From the NCBI GenBank assembly GCA_965205595.1, contig CBDBHI010000004.1, positions 121,470-185,469 on the forward strand: a stretch of DNA of 64,000 nt, written 5' to 3'. Below are positions 1-9,751 of the stretch, piece after piece. Source of the stretch: CATQHP01 sp965205595. GTDB taxonomy: Bacteria; Acidobacteriota; Terriglobia; Bryobacterales; UBA6623. The notes beneath the pieces are model-generated. The model did no database searches. It saw only the letters and a program-made list of their open reading frames with translations, and was not told the origin of the DNA. The translations under genes and the position numbers were made by a program. Within the stretch, counting starts at the first letter, position 1; every line of letters starts with the position of its first letter.

Positions 1-1038
1 CCGACCGTGTGCGGCCCGCGCGGCCTACCTTTCGACCGCAATTTGCTGTACCGCAACGAAGGCGACGGCACTTTCAGCGATGTCTCGGACACATCCGGAA
101 TAGCCGCCCCTGCTCAAAACTACGCCCTAGGAGTGGTCACTGGCGACTGGAACAGCGATGGTCTGACCGACCTCTACGTTGCCTGCGATCGCACTCCGTC
201 AATCCTTTACATCAACCAAGGCGACGGTACTTTCGAAGACGAAGCTTTGTTCCGAGGAGCCGCGCTTGACGCCGACGGCCAGGCGCTCTCAGGCATGGGA
301 GTCGCAGCGGCTGACTACGACCGCGACGGCGCCACCGACATCTTCCGCACCAACTTTTCCGACGAACGCTCAACGCTCTACCACAATCGCGGCGAGGGCG
401 ATTTCGACGACGTGACGCTACCGGCCGGCGTCGGCCGGAATACACGCTACGTGGGCTGGGGCGTGGGTTTTCTCGACTACGACAATGACGGCTGGAAAGA
501 TCTACTACTCGTCAACGGGCACGTCTTCCCCGAGGTCGCCAAACTTGAAACCGACATCGAGTATCGCCAACCTTCGGTCCTCTACCGCAATCAAGGCGGC
601 GGCCGTTTCAGTGACCTTCGCACCGACGCGGGTGACGCGATCGCCGAGCCTCACGCCGCTCGCGGTCTAGCGCTAGCCGACTACGACAACGACGGCCGCG
701 TCGAAGCCTTGGTCAACAGTCAAAACGAACCGCCGGCGCTGATTCGGTTTGAAGATTCAAATGCCAACACCTGGATTTCACTCGAACTTGAGGGCACCCA
801 ATCGAACCGCAGTGCGATCGGCGCACGGGTAATCGTTTCGGCCGGAGATCGCAGCCAAGTCGACTCGGTTCGTAGCGGCGGGAGTTACTTATCGCAGAAT
901 GACCTACGCCTGCACTTCGGCCTGGGCCATGCGAAGTCCGCCGATCTCGAGATCTTGTGGCCGAGCGGTATCCGCCAAAACCTTACGGAGCTCGCTGCGG
1001 GCACAATCCATCACGTCATCGAGCGCGAATCAAATTGA
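1..1038 (+). CDS. ASPIC/UnbV and FG-GAP repeat protein, 5' end cut by window edge
   Basis: The frame is open from base 1 to a TGA at 1036-1038, so the true start lies outside the window and the GTG at 7 is internal. The protein has repeated FG-GAP/VCBS units with Asp-rich calcium loops (DWNSDGLTDLY, DYDRDGATDIF, DYDNDGWKDLL) followed by an ASPIC/UnbV C-terminal domain (LRLHFGLGHAKSADLEILWPSG). The opening CGPRGL followed by a D-LY-N-GDGTF unit is the usual centre of CRTAC1-type secreted proteins. These are extracellular or periplasmic beta-propeller proteins of unclear function, common in Acidobacteriota and Planctomycetes. The family call is firm; the role is unknown. Confidence 0.9.
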   Translation, partial: PTVCGPRGLPFDRNLLYRNEGDGTFSDVSDTSGIAAPAQNYALGVVTGDWNSDGLTDLYVACDRTPSILYINQGDGTFEDEALFRGAALDADGQALSGMGVAAADYDRDGATDIFRTNFSDERSTLYHNRGEGDFDDVTLPAGVGRNTRYVGWGVGFLDYDNDGWKDLLLVNGHVFPEVAKLETDIEYRQPSVLYRNQGGGRFSDLRTDAGDAIAEPHAARGLALADYDNDGRVEALVNSQNEPPALIRFEDSNANTWISLELEGTQSNRSAIGARVIVSAGDRSQVDSVRSGGSYLSQNDLRLHFGLGHAKSADLEILWPSGIRQNLTELAAGTIHHVIERESN

Positions 1039-1135
1039 CCACCATTGCTAGAGAAATGCGCGCAAGCGCGTGGGCGGTACAATCTCAAAGTTTGGTCGGG
1101 GTCGATCGCAGGCCGAGTAGGTGTCGAGGTGGATC

Positions 1136-2932
1136 GTGAATTTTAAGACAGCGCAGCGCAGCTTTCTATTCTTTGTCTCGTCGCTCGTGTTTATCGGTCT
1201 TGGCTACGGCCAAGGAAGAATTGTAGGCGCCGATCGCTCAGCGTTCTTCGGTGATTTGCACATCCACACGATGTACTCGCACGACGCGTTCATGGGTAAC
1301 GTTCGTACGACGCCCGACGACGCCTACCGGTTCGCAAAGGGTGAGGCAATCGACTCGCCATCCGGCACGCCGTTGCGGCTCTCGGGCCCGCCGCTCGACT
1401 TTCTCGCGGTCAGCGACCACGCCGGCTATCTCGGGGTGTTCGAGGGTTTCTCAAATCCATCGAGCCCAAACTACAATCACGCGGCGAAATCACTAGGCTA
1501 TCCTGCCATTCGAAAGTTGGTTGATGAGGGCGGCGAAATTGGCAATGACGCCGTCATCGGCGATGCCTGGAGGCGGGAGATCGAAGCTGCCGAGCGGCAT
1601 AACGAGCCGGGTAAGTTCACCGCGTTTATAGGTTACGAATACACGCCGTCGCGTGGTGAACGTCACATGCATCGCAACGTCATATTCCGCGGCAACAACG
1701 TGCCGGGCCTGCCGTTCAGCAAGCAAAACTCCCCAGACCCCGAGGACCTTTGGACCTGGCTCGATCAAATACGCGCCAACGGGATTGAAGTCCTAGCGAT
1801 ACCGCACAACATGAATCAGAGCGACGGGCTCGCCTTCCCAGAGACAACTTGGAAAGGCAAGCCGATCGATAGGGCGTTTGCGGAAAAGCGCATGCGTAAC
1901 GAACCGATTGCCGAGATCAGCCAAAAGAAGGGCACTTCGGAAACTCATCCCTCGCTATCGCCCAACGATGAATGGGCAGACTTCCAGATTGTTCAGTACT
2001 TCCTCAACCGCGCCGAGCAGACCGACCCGATCTCGATTTTCAAAGGCGGCTACTGGCGCGACGCGCTCAACAGCGGTCTTGAAATGGAAGAGCGCGGGGG
2101 TTTCAACCCGTACCAACTCGGTGTGATCGGCTCGAGCGACAGCCACGTCAGCGCCGGTTCCTATGAAGAGGACAATCTCTTCTCAACCCGCTCGAACACC
2201 CCAGAGTCACGCGCATCTGTCTACACCAAGGAACAAGGCAGTTGGGACGGCTACAAGACAGGCCGTCAGGCGACGCATGGTACCGGCGGGCTGGCGGGCG
2301 TGTGGGCTGAAGAAAACACGCGCGCCTCGCTATTCGACGCCATGCGACGTCGCGAAACCTTTGCGACATCGGGTCCACGCATCCGGGTCCGATTCTTCGG
2401 CGGCTTCGGCCTCGCCGATCGCGTCGAAAACGCGGCGGACGAAGTCTCTGAAGCGTACGGGCACGGCGTGCCAATGGGCGGGGTGCTCTCGGGCAAGGCG
2501 AGCGCTGCTCCAAGCTTCTTGGTGTGGGCGTTGCGTGATCCGGACGCCGGCTGGTTGCAACGCGCACAGGTGGTCAAAGGTTGGATCGAGAACGGCGAGT
2601 CGAAAGAGCAAATCTTCGACGTCGTTTGTTCCGATGGGCTAGATCCCGATCCGCGGACTCATCGCTGCGGCGACAACGGCGCCAAAGTGAACCTCGCTGA
2701 TTGTTCTATAAGTCGCGACAAGGGCTCGGTACAGCTGCGAACGGTCTGGAGCGACCCCGACTTCGACGCCAATCAGCGGGCCTACTACTACACGCGGGTG
2801 CTAGAAAATCCGAGTTGCCGCTGGTCGACTTGGGATGCCATTCGGGCCGGCATCGAGCCTAACCCCGTGCTGGCGGCGATACACCAAGAGCGGGCATGGA
2901 GTTCGCCGATCTGGTACCAGCCCAGTGAATAG
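1136..2932 (+). CDS. Secreted DUF3604 protein (PHP-like metallohydrolase)
   Basis: I chose the GTG at 1136 because GAGG at 1126-1129 sits six bases upstream and translation then begins directly with a signal peptide (hydrophobic FLFFVSSLVFIGL, cut near GYGQG). The longer in-frame GTG at 1121 has no such site. The mature protein opens with FFGDLHIHTMYSHDAF, the metal-binding motif of DUF3604/PHP proteins, and later has AVSDHAGYLG and GSSDSHVSAG, which supply further metal-ligand Asp/His residues. About 598 aa, full length for the family. Likely a periplasmic hydrolase with a di- or trimetal centre; the substrate is unknown. A second relative lies at 52466. Confidence 0.88.
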   Translation: MNFKTAQRSFLFFVSSLVFIGLGYGQGRIVGADRSAFFGDLHIHTMYSHDAFMGNVRTTPDDAYRFAKGEAIDSPSGTPLRLSGPPLDFLAVSDHAGYLGVFEGFSNPSSPNYNHAAKSLGYPAIRKLVDEGGEIGNDAVIGDAWRREIEAAERHNEPGKFTAFIGYEYTPSRGERHMHRNVIFRGNNVPGLPFSKQNSPDPEDLWTWLDQIRANGIEVLAIPHNMNQSDGLAFPETTWKGKPIDRAFAEKRMRNEPIAEISQKKGTSETHPSLSPNDEWADFQIVQYFLNRAEQTDPISIFKGGYWRDALNSGLEMEERGGFNPYQLGVIGSSDSHVSAGSYEEDNLFSTRSNTPESRASVYTKEQGSWDGYKTGRQATHGTGGLAGVWAEENTRASLFDAMRRRETFATSGPRIRVRFFGGFGLADRVENAADEVSEAYGHGVPMGGVLSGKASAAPSFLVWALRDPDAGWLQRAQVVKGWIENGESKEQIFDVVCSDGLDPDPRTHRCGDNGAKVNLADCSISRDKGSVQLRTVWSDPDFDANQRAYYYTRVLENPSCRWSTWDAIRAGIEPNPVLAAIHQERAWSSPIWYQPSE

Positions 2933-3065
2933 GGCCACATACGCTTCAAATAGTCGCCGGAGCCTATCCCTCATTAGCGACTGAATACGATCCCAAAATG
3001 AAAATCATCCAGGCAGGCATCGACGTCGATGCAGTAATCATAGGTAGCGTCTCGGCAGGTAGCCA

Positions 3066-5309
3066 ATGAGCAATTTCCCCGATCGCTTCTCCGCTCTGCG
3101 CCGTACTTGCCTAGCAACGTTTTTGCTGCTGGCGCCGATGCTGTGCCTCGCAGCCCCACAAGAGCAGATCGCGACAGGGCAGAAAAGATCCGCCGTCGTG
3201 ACAGCCGTCACTTCCGCGATCGTCATCGACGGTGTACTCGATGAAGGACCATGGCGAACCGCGCCGAACATCGGCGAGCTAGTTCAAAGAATCCCAACGG
3301 CTGGCGCAAAGCCGACCGAGAAAACCGAGGTCACCCTCCTCTACGACAAAGACAACCTCTACATCGGCGTGATGTGTTACGACTCCGAGCCGCACAGAGT
3401 GCTGGGGACGCAGATGGCGCGGGACGCCAGTTTGAACTCCGACGACCGGGTAAGCTTTCTGCTCGACACCTTCGGAGACCAGAGCAATGCGTTCCAGTTT
3501 TCGACCAATCCGGCCGGAGCCTTAGTCGACGGTCTTGTGTTCGCGAATGGTGAGACGAATGACGATTGGGACGCGATTTGGATCGTACGCACCAAACGCA
3601 CTGACGACGGTTGGAGCGCCGAGTTCGCCATCCCGTTTAAGAGCCTAAGCTTTCCGGCCGGCGAGACAGTTTGGGGATTTAACATTAGCCGCACGATCCA
3701 ACGAACACTAGAGGAGGTTCGCTGGACCGGGGCGCGTTTTCAGACCCAATTCTTCCAGGTTTCCGAAGCGGGCGAAATAACGAATCTTGAAGGCCTAGAG
3801 CAAGGAGTTGGTCTCGATGTCCGACCCTTCATCGCGCAACGATGGCTGCATCGAGGCGCGAATGGAGAAGATATCCTCACGGGCAAACCGGGATTGGACC
3901 TGTTCTACAACATCACCCCGAGCCTCAAGCTATCCGCCACCGCAAACACCGATTTTGGTGAAACGGAAGTCGATACGCGCCAGATCAACCTGACACGTTT
4001 CTCGATATTCTTTCCCGAGAAACGGTCGTTCTTCCTGCAAGACGCCGGGGTTTTCAACTTTGCGACGACTGGGATCGATCCGCCTGGAGGGATTCCGGGC
4101 CCTGGGGCGGAAATTTTCCCGTTCTTTAGCCGTCGAATCGGTTTGCTCGGCGGACAAGAGGTGCCCATCGACTTCGGCGCCAAGCTGACCGGCAAGGTCG
4201 GTCGAACCGAGATTGGCATGCTCGACGTGCGAACTCGCGAAGTCGCGGGCGTGGACGCCAACAACCTATTCGTCGGGCGCGTCAAGCAGAACTTCTTTGA
4301 GCAGTCGTATGTGGGGGCAATGTTTACGGGTGGCGATCCCGCTTCTCCGCGCTCGAGCAGCACGATTGGGGCCGACCTGCGATTAGCCACCTCTGATTTC
4401 TTGGGTAGCGACCGAAACGTGGTGTTTAACGCTTATGGCCTCAAGAGCAACAACCAAGGCATCACCGAAAACAACGCTTCTTATGGCTTCGGCGCGCAGT
4501 ATCCCAACGACAGGTTCGCTGCGCAGTTTCTGTGGCGCGAAATCCAAGAAAATTTCGACCCATCGCTCGGATTCGTTCAGCGCAGTAATGTGCGGATGCT
4601 GCGGATAGGCGGCAGCTTCAATCCGCGCCCGAAGAGATCGACCGGCATTCAGCAAATGTTCCACGACGTCTTTTACACTCGCTTCACACGACTCGACAAC
4701 GGACTCGTCGAGACCTGGAATCTTTACGCCACCCTGATCGACTGGCACTTAAACTCCGGAGACTCGCTGCACAGCTTGATGGATTTGAATCCTACATATG
4801 AGCGGCTGTTTGAGCCTTTCGAGATTTCCCCCGGCGTAGTGCTTCCCGCGGGCGAATATCGCTTCACACCCATGCGGATCTTTTTCACCTCGGCGCAAAA
4901 GCGTCCGTTCCAAGGCAGCATCGGTTTTACGTTTGGCAACTTCTGGTCGGGAACCGCGAAAACAGTCCAGACAGGGCTGAGGTACCAGATTCCTCCCCGC
5001 TTTTCTATCAACCTCACGACCAATCAGACGTTCGCCAGCTTACCGCAGGGCAACTTCGTTGCCAGAATCTACAGCTCGCAGATCAACTTTGCTGTTTCAC
5101 CGTTTCTGTCTTTCTCGAATGTGATCCAATTCGATAACCGGTCAGGAAACCTCGGATTGCAGAGCCGTGTCCGTTGGACCGTCGAACCGGGGAACGATGT
5201 GTTCTTCATATTCGGCCAGGGCTGGGTACAAAGCCTCGAGCGTGGCTACGACTTCAGGCAACAAGACTCCAGGTTGGCGACGAAACTGCAGTACACTTTC
5301 CGCTTCTAA
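3066..5309 (+). CDS. DUF5916 outer-membrane protein with N-terminal CBM9-like domain
   Basis: 747 aa. An N-terminal signal peptide (TFLLLAPMLCLAAPQ) is followed by a CBM9/DOMON-like beta-sandwich with the typical opening IVIDGVLDEGPW at about residues 55-70 and VTLLYDKDNLYIGVMCYD. The rest matches DUF5916: alternating hydrophobic strands and a C-terminal aromatic residue (KLQYTFRF), as expected of an outer-membrane beta-barrel. These proteins accompany secreted hydrolases in Bacteroidetes and Acidobacteriota; transport or binding of a carbohydrate-like ligand is inferred. The gene stands alone between the DUF3604 gene and the ligase gene. Confidence 0.85.
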   Translation: MSNFPDRFSALRRTCLATFLLLAPMLCLAAPQEQIATGQKRSAVVTAVTSAIVIDGVLDEGPWRTAPNIGELVQRIPTAGAKPTEKTEVTLLYDKDNLYIGVMCYDSEPHRVLGTQMARDASLNSDDRVSFLLDTFGDQSNAFQFSTNPAGALVDGLVFANGETNDDWDAIWIVRTKRTDDGWSAEFAIPFKSLSFPAGETVWGFNISRTIQRTLEEVRWTGARFQTQFFQVSEAGEITNLEGLEQGVGLDVRPFIAQRWLHRGANGEDILTGKPGLDLFYNITPSLKLSATANTDFGETEVDTRQINLTRFSIFFPEKRSFFLQDAGVFNFATTGIDPPGGIPGPGAEIFPFFSRRIGLLGGQEVPIDFGAKLTGKVGRTEIGMLDVRTREVAGVDANNLFVGRVKQNFFEQSYVGAMFTGGDPASPRSSSTIGADLRLATSDFLGSDRNVVFNAYGLKSNNQGITENNASYGFGAQYPNDRFAAQFLWREIQENFDPSLGFVQRSNVRMLRIGGSFNPRPKRSTGIQQMFHDVFYTRFTRLDNGLVETWNLYATLIDWHLNSGDSLHSLMDLNPTYERLFEPFEISPGVVLPAGEYRFTPMRIFFTSAQKRPFQGSIGFTFGNFWSGTAKTVQTGLRYQIPPRFSINLTTNQTFASLPQGNFVARIYSSQINFAVSPFLSFSNVIQFDNRSGNLGLQSRVRWTVEPGNDVFFIFGQGWVQSLERGYDFRQQDSRLATKLQYTFRF

Positions 5310-5569
5310 GCCGCGGACCGAAAGTCAAAGCCATAGATTCCGTCTCGGTCACCTAACGCAAAACAGTTGTGCGCGCTCGATAGACCCGTACCGCTTAGTC
5401 ACAGAAGTGCACGCAACCCTCCGCTCTTCGGACGGCGTCTCAGCGTCCCAAATCGAGACAGATCGCGACGACGATCTCGCAGTCGGATACGTCATAGTCC
5501 GGCATCCGTGTCAGAGCGAACTTTCCGCGGCCGTTTCGTCCTGGATCTCCGCTGACCTAAACTGGGCAG

Positions 5570-7084
5570 ATGTCCGACACGATCGCTGATCTAATACGAA
5601 CCCACTCCTCGGAGAATATAGCCCTGCGCGCGGTAGATAGGCAGCCGCTGACCTATGGAGATCTGCGGGAGCAAATCGCCCACACCGCTGCGACTCTGAA
5701 CTCGTTTGGCGTGGGTCGCAATGATGCCGTTGCCATCGTTTTGCCCAACGGCCCCGAGCCGGCGGCGGCGTTCGTTGCCGTCGCCTCCGCTGCCACTAGC
5801 GCTCCGCTGAACCCCAACTACCGCAAAGAGGAGTTTGACTTTTATCTCAGCGACCTCGACGCAAAGGCGCTGATTGTCGAAGCGGGTTCGGATTCACCAG
5901 CAGTCGAAGTGGCACGTGAAAAAGGCATCGCCGTAGTGCATTTGGAGAAGGGCGACTTGGCCGGATCTTTCACCCTGTCGTGTGACCAAAGCGGCCAAAC
6001 GGCGCGACCGGGACCGGCCGATAACGGTGATGTCGCACTGGTATTGCACACCTCTGGAACCACGGCGCGCCCCAAAATCGTCCCGTTGACGCAAGCCAAC
6101 GTCGCGGCTTCAGCCGGGAACATCGCCGCCACGTTGCGCCTAACACCCGACGACCTGTGCTTAAACATCATGCCGCTGTTCCATATCCACGGGCTGATGG
6201 GCGCGGTCTTGTCGTCCTTGAGCGCGGGCGCCGCGGTGGTCGCGACTCCGGGCTTTCAAGTGATGCGCTTCTTTGCGTTGCTCGACGAGTATCGGCCAAC
6301 CTGGTACTCGGCGGTGCCAACGATGCACCAGGCGATCTTGGCGCGCGCGCCGCGCAACCAGGAGATTGTCGAGCGCAGTCAGTTGCGAATGATCCGCTCA
6401 TCATCGGCCGCGCTGCCTCCGCAGGTGCTAGCGAAACTGGAGGAGACCTTCGGGTGCCGCGTTGTCGAATCGTACGGCATGACCGAGGCGGCACATCAGA
6501 TGGCGAGCAATCCCCTGCCCCCTGCTGCCCGTAAACCCGGAACTGTCGGACCCGCCGCCGGGCCCGAGATCGCCATCATGGATCAGGACGGTGCTCTGCT
6601 CGAATTGGGCCAGACCGGCGAAGTCGTAATCCGCGGCGCCAACGTGACGGCGGGTTACGCCAACAATCCCGAAGCCAACGCCACCGCATTTACGGATGGT
6701 TGGTTTCGAACCGGCGACCAAGGATTCCTAGACCCGGACGGCTACTTGGAGATCACCGGTCGTCTCAAGGAAATCATCAACCGAGGCGGCGAAAAGATCT
6801 CGCCACGCGAGGTTGATGAAATCCTCCTAGATCATCCCGCAGTCGCGCAAGCGGTTACGTTCGCCGTGCCCCACGACAAACTGGGAGAAGAAGTTGCGGC
6901 CGCGATCGTGTTGTCCGAGGGCATCGAGGCAACGGACCGCGAGATCCGAGCATTCGCCGCCGAGCGCTTAGTGGATTTCAAGGTTCCCCGCACCGTGTTA
7001 TTCGTAACGGGAATTCCGAAGGGACCGACCGGCAAGGTGCAGCGGATCGGTCTCGCGAAGCAACTCGGACTCGTCAAGCCCTAA
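5570..7084 (+). CDS. AMP-dependent acyl-CoA ligase, oxalate-CoA-ligase-like
   Basis: 504 aa, cytoplasmic, no signal peptide. It shows the ANL superfamily signatures in order: P-loop LHTSGTTARPK, the A5-type SYGMTEAAHQM, GWFRTGDQGFLDPDGYLEITGR (A7/A8 hinge), and the C-terminal catalytic lysine in PTGKVQR. The run PLFHIHGLMGAVLSSL, TWYSAVPTMHQAIL and SNPLPP matches plant and yeast AAE3/PCS60 oxalyl-CoA synthetases more closely than long-chain acyl-CoA ligases. Expected reaction: carboxylate + ATP + CoA to acyl-CoA + AMP + PPi. Oxalate as substrate is inferred from these motifs; no oxalyl-CoA decarboxylase is present in the window to support it. Confidence 0.88.
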   Translation: MSDTIADLIRTHSSENIALRAVDRQPLTYGDLREQIAHTAATLNSFGVGRNDAVAIVLPNGPEPAAAFVAVASAATSAPLNPNYRKEEFDFYLSDLDAKALIVEAGSDSPAVEVAREKGIAVVHLEKGDLAGSFTLSCDQSGQTARPGPADNGDVALVLHTSGTTARPKIVPLTQANVAASAGNIAATLRLTPDDLCLNIMPLFHIHGLMGAVLSSLSAGAAVVATPGFQVMRFFALLDEYRPTWYSAVPTMHQAILARAPRNQEIVERSQLRMIRSSSAALPPQVLAKLEETFGCRVVESYGMTEAAHQMASNPLPPAARKPGTVGPAAGPEIAIMDQDGALLELGQTGEVVIRGANVTAGYANNPEANATAFTDGWFRTGDQGFLDPDGYLEITGRLKEIINRGGEKISPREVDEILLDHPAVAQAVTFAVPHDKLGEEVAAAIVLSEGIEATDREIRAFAAERLVDFKVPRTVLFVTGIPKGPTGKVQRIGLAKQLGLVKP

Positions 7085-7265
7085 GCGAATACTGTTGAAT
7101 GCCCTTCAAATTGAGCGTACACTTCCAGCAGGAGGCTTGGTAGGGGACAGGCAACACGAGGGTTCGTCGAGGTGGAGAGATTTCGAGATTGCATGTGCCA
7201 GTTCCCGCCCGGAAGCTCTTCTTCTTGCGTTTGACGCAACTATTGGGTTGAAGTTTCGTGTCAAC

Positions 7266-7535
7266 TTATTTCTCCATTGCCTTGACGGCGCGAAGGTCCG
7301 ACGCGGAATTGAATCCCGCGTCTTCCATCTCGGCCAATTCCGCGGTGGTAGGAATCGCCGGCGGCTGCTCGTCGTCCGACGTTCGATGCCAATTGAGACC
7401 CGGTCCGGCGATCATGTTGGTCTGGCCGTCCGAGCCTTTCCAGGTGAGGTAGACCGGCGCGGCGCTTTCGGCGGCTTTGCCCTGCTCTGCTTCTTCGAGT
7501 TTCTTTGCCGTCGTTTGCGAATGGAATGGTGTCAT
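7266..7535 (-). CDS. Small hypothetical protein downstream of a phage-type HTH gene
   Basis: 89 aa, not recognised. The start is supported by a clear AGGAG six bases before the ATG at 7535. It is soluble and acidic in its second half, with no signal peptide, no Cys and no obvious motif. It lies 139 bases downstream of the HTH gene at 7675-8127 on the same strand and could be co-transcribed with it. A longer overlapping frame on the same strand (to 7671) is rejected because it lacks a ribosome binding site. Confidence 0.5.
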   Translation of the reverse strand: MTPFHSQTTAKKLEEAEQGKAAESAAPVYLTWKGSDGQTNMIAGPGLNWHRTSDDEQPPAIPTTAELAEMEDAGFNSASDLRAVKAMEK

Positions 7536-7674
7536 GTTCGGCTCCTATCGCTGTGTGGATCGCGGGGTGGGTTGAGTGGCCCGGTTGGGAGCGCGCGCTC
7601 GATTTGTAAACGCAGTGGTCGCAATCTGACGATTGCGGCTCTGAAGTTTGGGTTTGATACTTCATGTTCAAGGC

Positions 7675-8127
7675 CTAGTCTTCGAGGAAGGTTGAGTCGC
7701 CTTGCTCTAGGGCTTCGAGTCGCTCGACGAAATCCATGTGGGCGGAGGTCTTGAAGGCGAATTCAATGGCGGCGCGGATGAGGGTCGCGCGGCCGGGCTC
7801 GATGTGTTTGTCACTGTCTAGGGCTTCGCTGAGGTGGTTGACGGCTGCGACGGAAGTAGCTTGCAGGCGCGCGGTGGCGTGCGCCAGAGATTGCTCGCGG
7901 GCGCGGCGCAAGGACTGCTTGAAGTTGTCGTTCTCGCTCAACCAGCGGCGTAGGCTGCGTTCGCCGACGTCGGCCTGGCAGGCGGCTGCGGTGATGGAAG
8001 GCGACTCGAGCAGTGCGATGACGGCACGCTCTTGGGACGGGGTTAGGCCCTCGTGGTAGAAGGCGTTTTCGGACTCCGGCAGGCCGGATATGGCAGGAAT
8101 TCCATCAGATTTCTGTAGTTCGTCCAT
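7675..8127 (-). CDS. Phage-type helix-turn-helix protein (terminase small-subunit-like)
   Basis: 150 aa. Residues about 29-75 (LTPSQERAVIALL, SITAAACQADVGERSLRRWL, NDNFKQSLRRAREQSL) form a homeodomain-like HTH of the kind found in phage small terminase subunits and phBC6A51-type proteins. The rest is helical. No other phage structural gene is near, so this is probably a domesticated or stranded prophage/ICE gene; the fold is clear, the job is not. The gene faces away from the gene-poor stretch 8128-8888. Confidence 0.55.
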   Translation of the reverse strand: MDELQKSDGIPAISGLPESENAFYHEGLTPSQERAVIALLESPSITAAACQADVGERSLRRWLSENDNFKQSLRRAREQSLAHATARLQATSVAAVNHLSEALDSDKHIEPGRATLIRAAIEFAFKTSAHMDFVERLEALEQGDSTFLED

Positions 8128-8888
8128 AGATTGAGTGCACCTCTGTTAGAACCTTACACCAAGGGTGTATCGTTTTCGGGGTGTTTTGAGGCTAAGTTAT
8201 TGATTCCAAAGAATCGAAATCACGGTACGGGTGTTTTTGGAGTAGTCCGATTTTGGGCCGTAGGCCGCCCGGGTCAGGCCGCAGTAGCGACTTTTTGGCT
8301 CATTCGAGCCCATTGGGACAGCCACCGGAGGGCAGCACCTACTTCAGTCGCATCGGAGGTCTCTTGTATTCTAGTGCTTCGGAATCACTTCGCGCCGACA
8401 TCCGCGAATCAGAGTGCGTGACGAACTCGTTTAGAATCAGTGTTCGCGGAGTTCGGCAGCACCTCAGGTGACTATCTAGATTCCCTTGCTAAGGGCTGCG
8501 TCCCCTTCAATACCCTTCAGTTGTTGCACTCCGTTCAACAAGGAGAACCCGTCCCTTATCTCGTGGTCTCACGAAACGTTCGCACTCCACAAGAGCTTAG
8601 CGCTGAAGGGGACATTTCTATTCGGTCTTGACATATAGGCCGCAATCCCCTTGCGACGGAGCTCAGGCTGGGCTATCGTAAGTTCGCGTGCGATCCGATT
8701 GCTTCGCAGATGCTTGGCCGTCTTGCAGCGCAATCTGGCCCGGTAGGCTAGCGCCGACGGCCCGGACAAGCTGGCGTACGCCAGTCGCCAAGACGCAGCT
8801 CTGGAGGGCGTTGTCATTGCTCGTCTGAGGATCGGTTGTGGTTTCATCAAAATTGCAGAATTGTGGTGAGCTGTACTACGGAGGCGAA
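8128..8888. other. Gene-poor 760-bp stretch
   Basis: I see no supportable gene here. Short frames on both strands lack ribosome binding sites and domain signatures. The only structure noticed is a 10-base inverted repeat (GTCCCCTTCA at 8500-8509 and its complement at 8604-8613). The region should contain the divergent promoters of the HTH gene (minus strand) and the gene at 8889 (plus strand). Confidence 0.5.
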
Positions 8889-9440
8889 ATGTCAGATTCA
8901 CTCAACAACCTAACAACAAAGGAGCTACGTCACATCGCTCTTGATCAAGGCTTCGCCAAAGCACGGTTTATGACTCGTGCCGGCCTACTCTTGCGACTTC
9001 AGCAAGGTCCAATAGCGGCATACGAATACGCATATCTACTCCCGATCGCGCTCGTCGGACAGATCCTATTGCTTCTGGTTCGAACTGTACTTCTTCCGGT
9101 GGAACTCGCACAACTTCTCTGGTCCACGCTCATTTCGGTGAAAAGCCGTCTGATTCAAGAGATCCAGGCGAACAGAATGCCAGAATCGAGTTCGAGAGTT
9201 GACGGAGGGCGAAGAGCAAAGCCCACTGTAGGGCCCAGTGAGGCAACGTCAGCCGGGCCTGACACTGAGAACGTAGGCGACTCGCAGGGGTCAGTTGCGT
9301 CGTCGCCGTCGCCGACTCTAGTCAGGCGGTCGAAGACAAAAGTAATTGCCTATCGCAGAAGGGTTGTGACAGAAATCGAAGAGGTTGAGATAGAGGTCGA
9401 GAATGAGCTGATCGAAGGGGTTCTCGGCGGCCACAGCTAG
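8889..9440 (+). CDS. Small membrane-associated protein with SAP-like N terminus and RRRVVTE tail
   Basis: 183 aa from the ATG at 8889, which has GGAGG four bases upstream; the GTG at 8838 in frame has none. Three parts are visible: residues about 5-37 resemble a SAP/LETM1-type helix pair (LTTKELRHIALDQGFAKARFMTRAGLLLRL); about 42-75 is hydrophobic and could form one or two membrane helices (LLPIALVGQILLLLVRTVLLP); a Ser/Pro-rich linker then leads to a basic-acidic tail (VIAYRRRVVTEIEEVEIEVE). That tail reappears in the next gene at 9752. No known family is recognised; function unknown. Confidence 0.6.
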   Translation: MSDSLNNLTTKELRHIALDQGFAKARFMTRAGLLLRLQQGPIAAYEYAYLLPIALVGQILLLLVRTVLLPVELAQLLWSTLISVKSRLIQEIQANRMPESSSRVDGGRRAKPTVGPSEATSAGPDTENVGDSQGSVASSPSPTLVRRSKTKVIAYRRRVVTEIEEVEIEVENELIEGVLGGHS

Positions 9441-9473
9441 CCGTCGGAGGCGTTATTAAGCTCGTCGTATTAG

Positions 9474-9493
9474 TTGCCCACGAGCGTGGGCAA
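9474..9493. terminator. Perfect 20-bp palindrome downstream of the 8889-9440 gene
   Basis: TTGCCCACG and its exact complement are separated by AG, making a nine-base-pair stem 33 bases after the stop codon. There is no T tract, so an intrinsic terminator is possible but unproven; a dimeric repressor site is the alternative. Confidence 0.35.
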
Positions 9494-9751
9494 GCCGTGC
9501 GACGACTTGAGGATTGCAGCCTTCGGGCCGCTTCAAACCGCCGGTATGTGGCTTAGTTTCGCAGTGCCGATCTCAGAGGTGCCATGACCAACCAGCCAAA
9601 GAAACCTCACTGCGCGAGCAGCAATCTGGGTGCCACCCTTCCCCCGCCTGGGCGTGAGGCCGCTCACGTCGGCAGAGCAGAGAAACTGCTATCGGCAGCC
9701 ATCGAACTCAGCCAGTACACTTGGGAAGGAATCTTTCGGGGGTGAAGGCCA

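Noticed and set aside
7095..7754. 219-codon plus-strand frame
   Set aside because: Antisense to the two minus-strand genes, Arg/Cys-rich composition typical of shadow frames, no ribosome binding site.
8440..8631. Small plus-strand frame in the gene-poor stretch
   Set aside because: No ribosome binding site, no motif, and no homology I can recognise.
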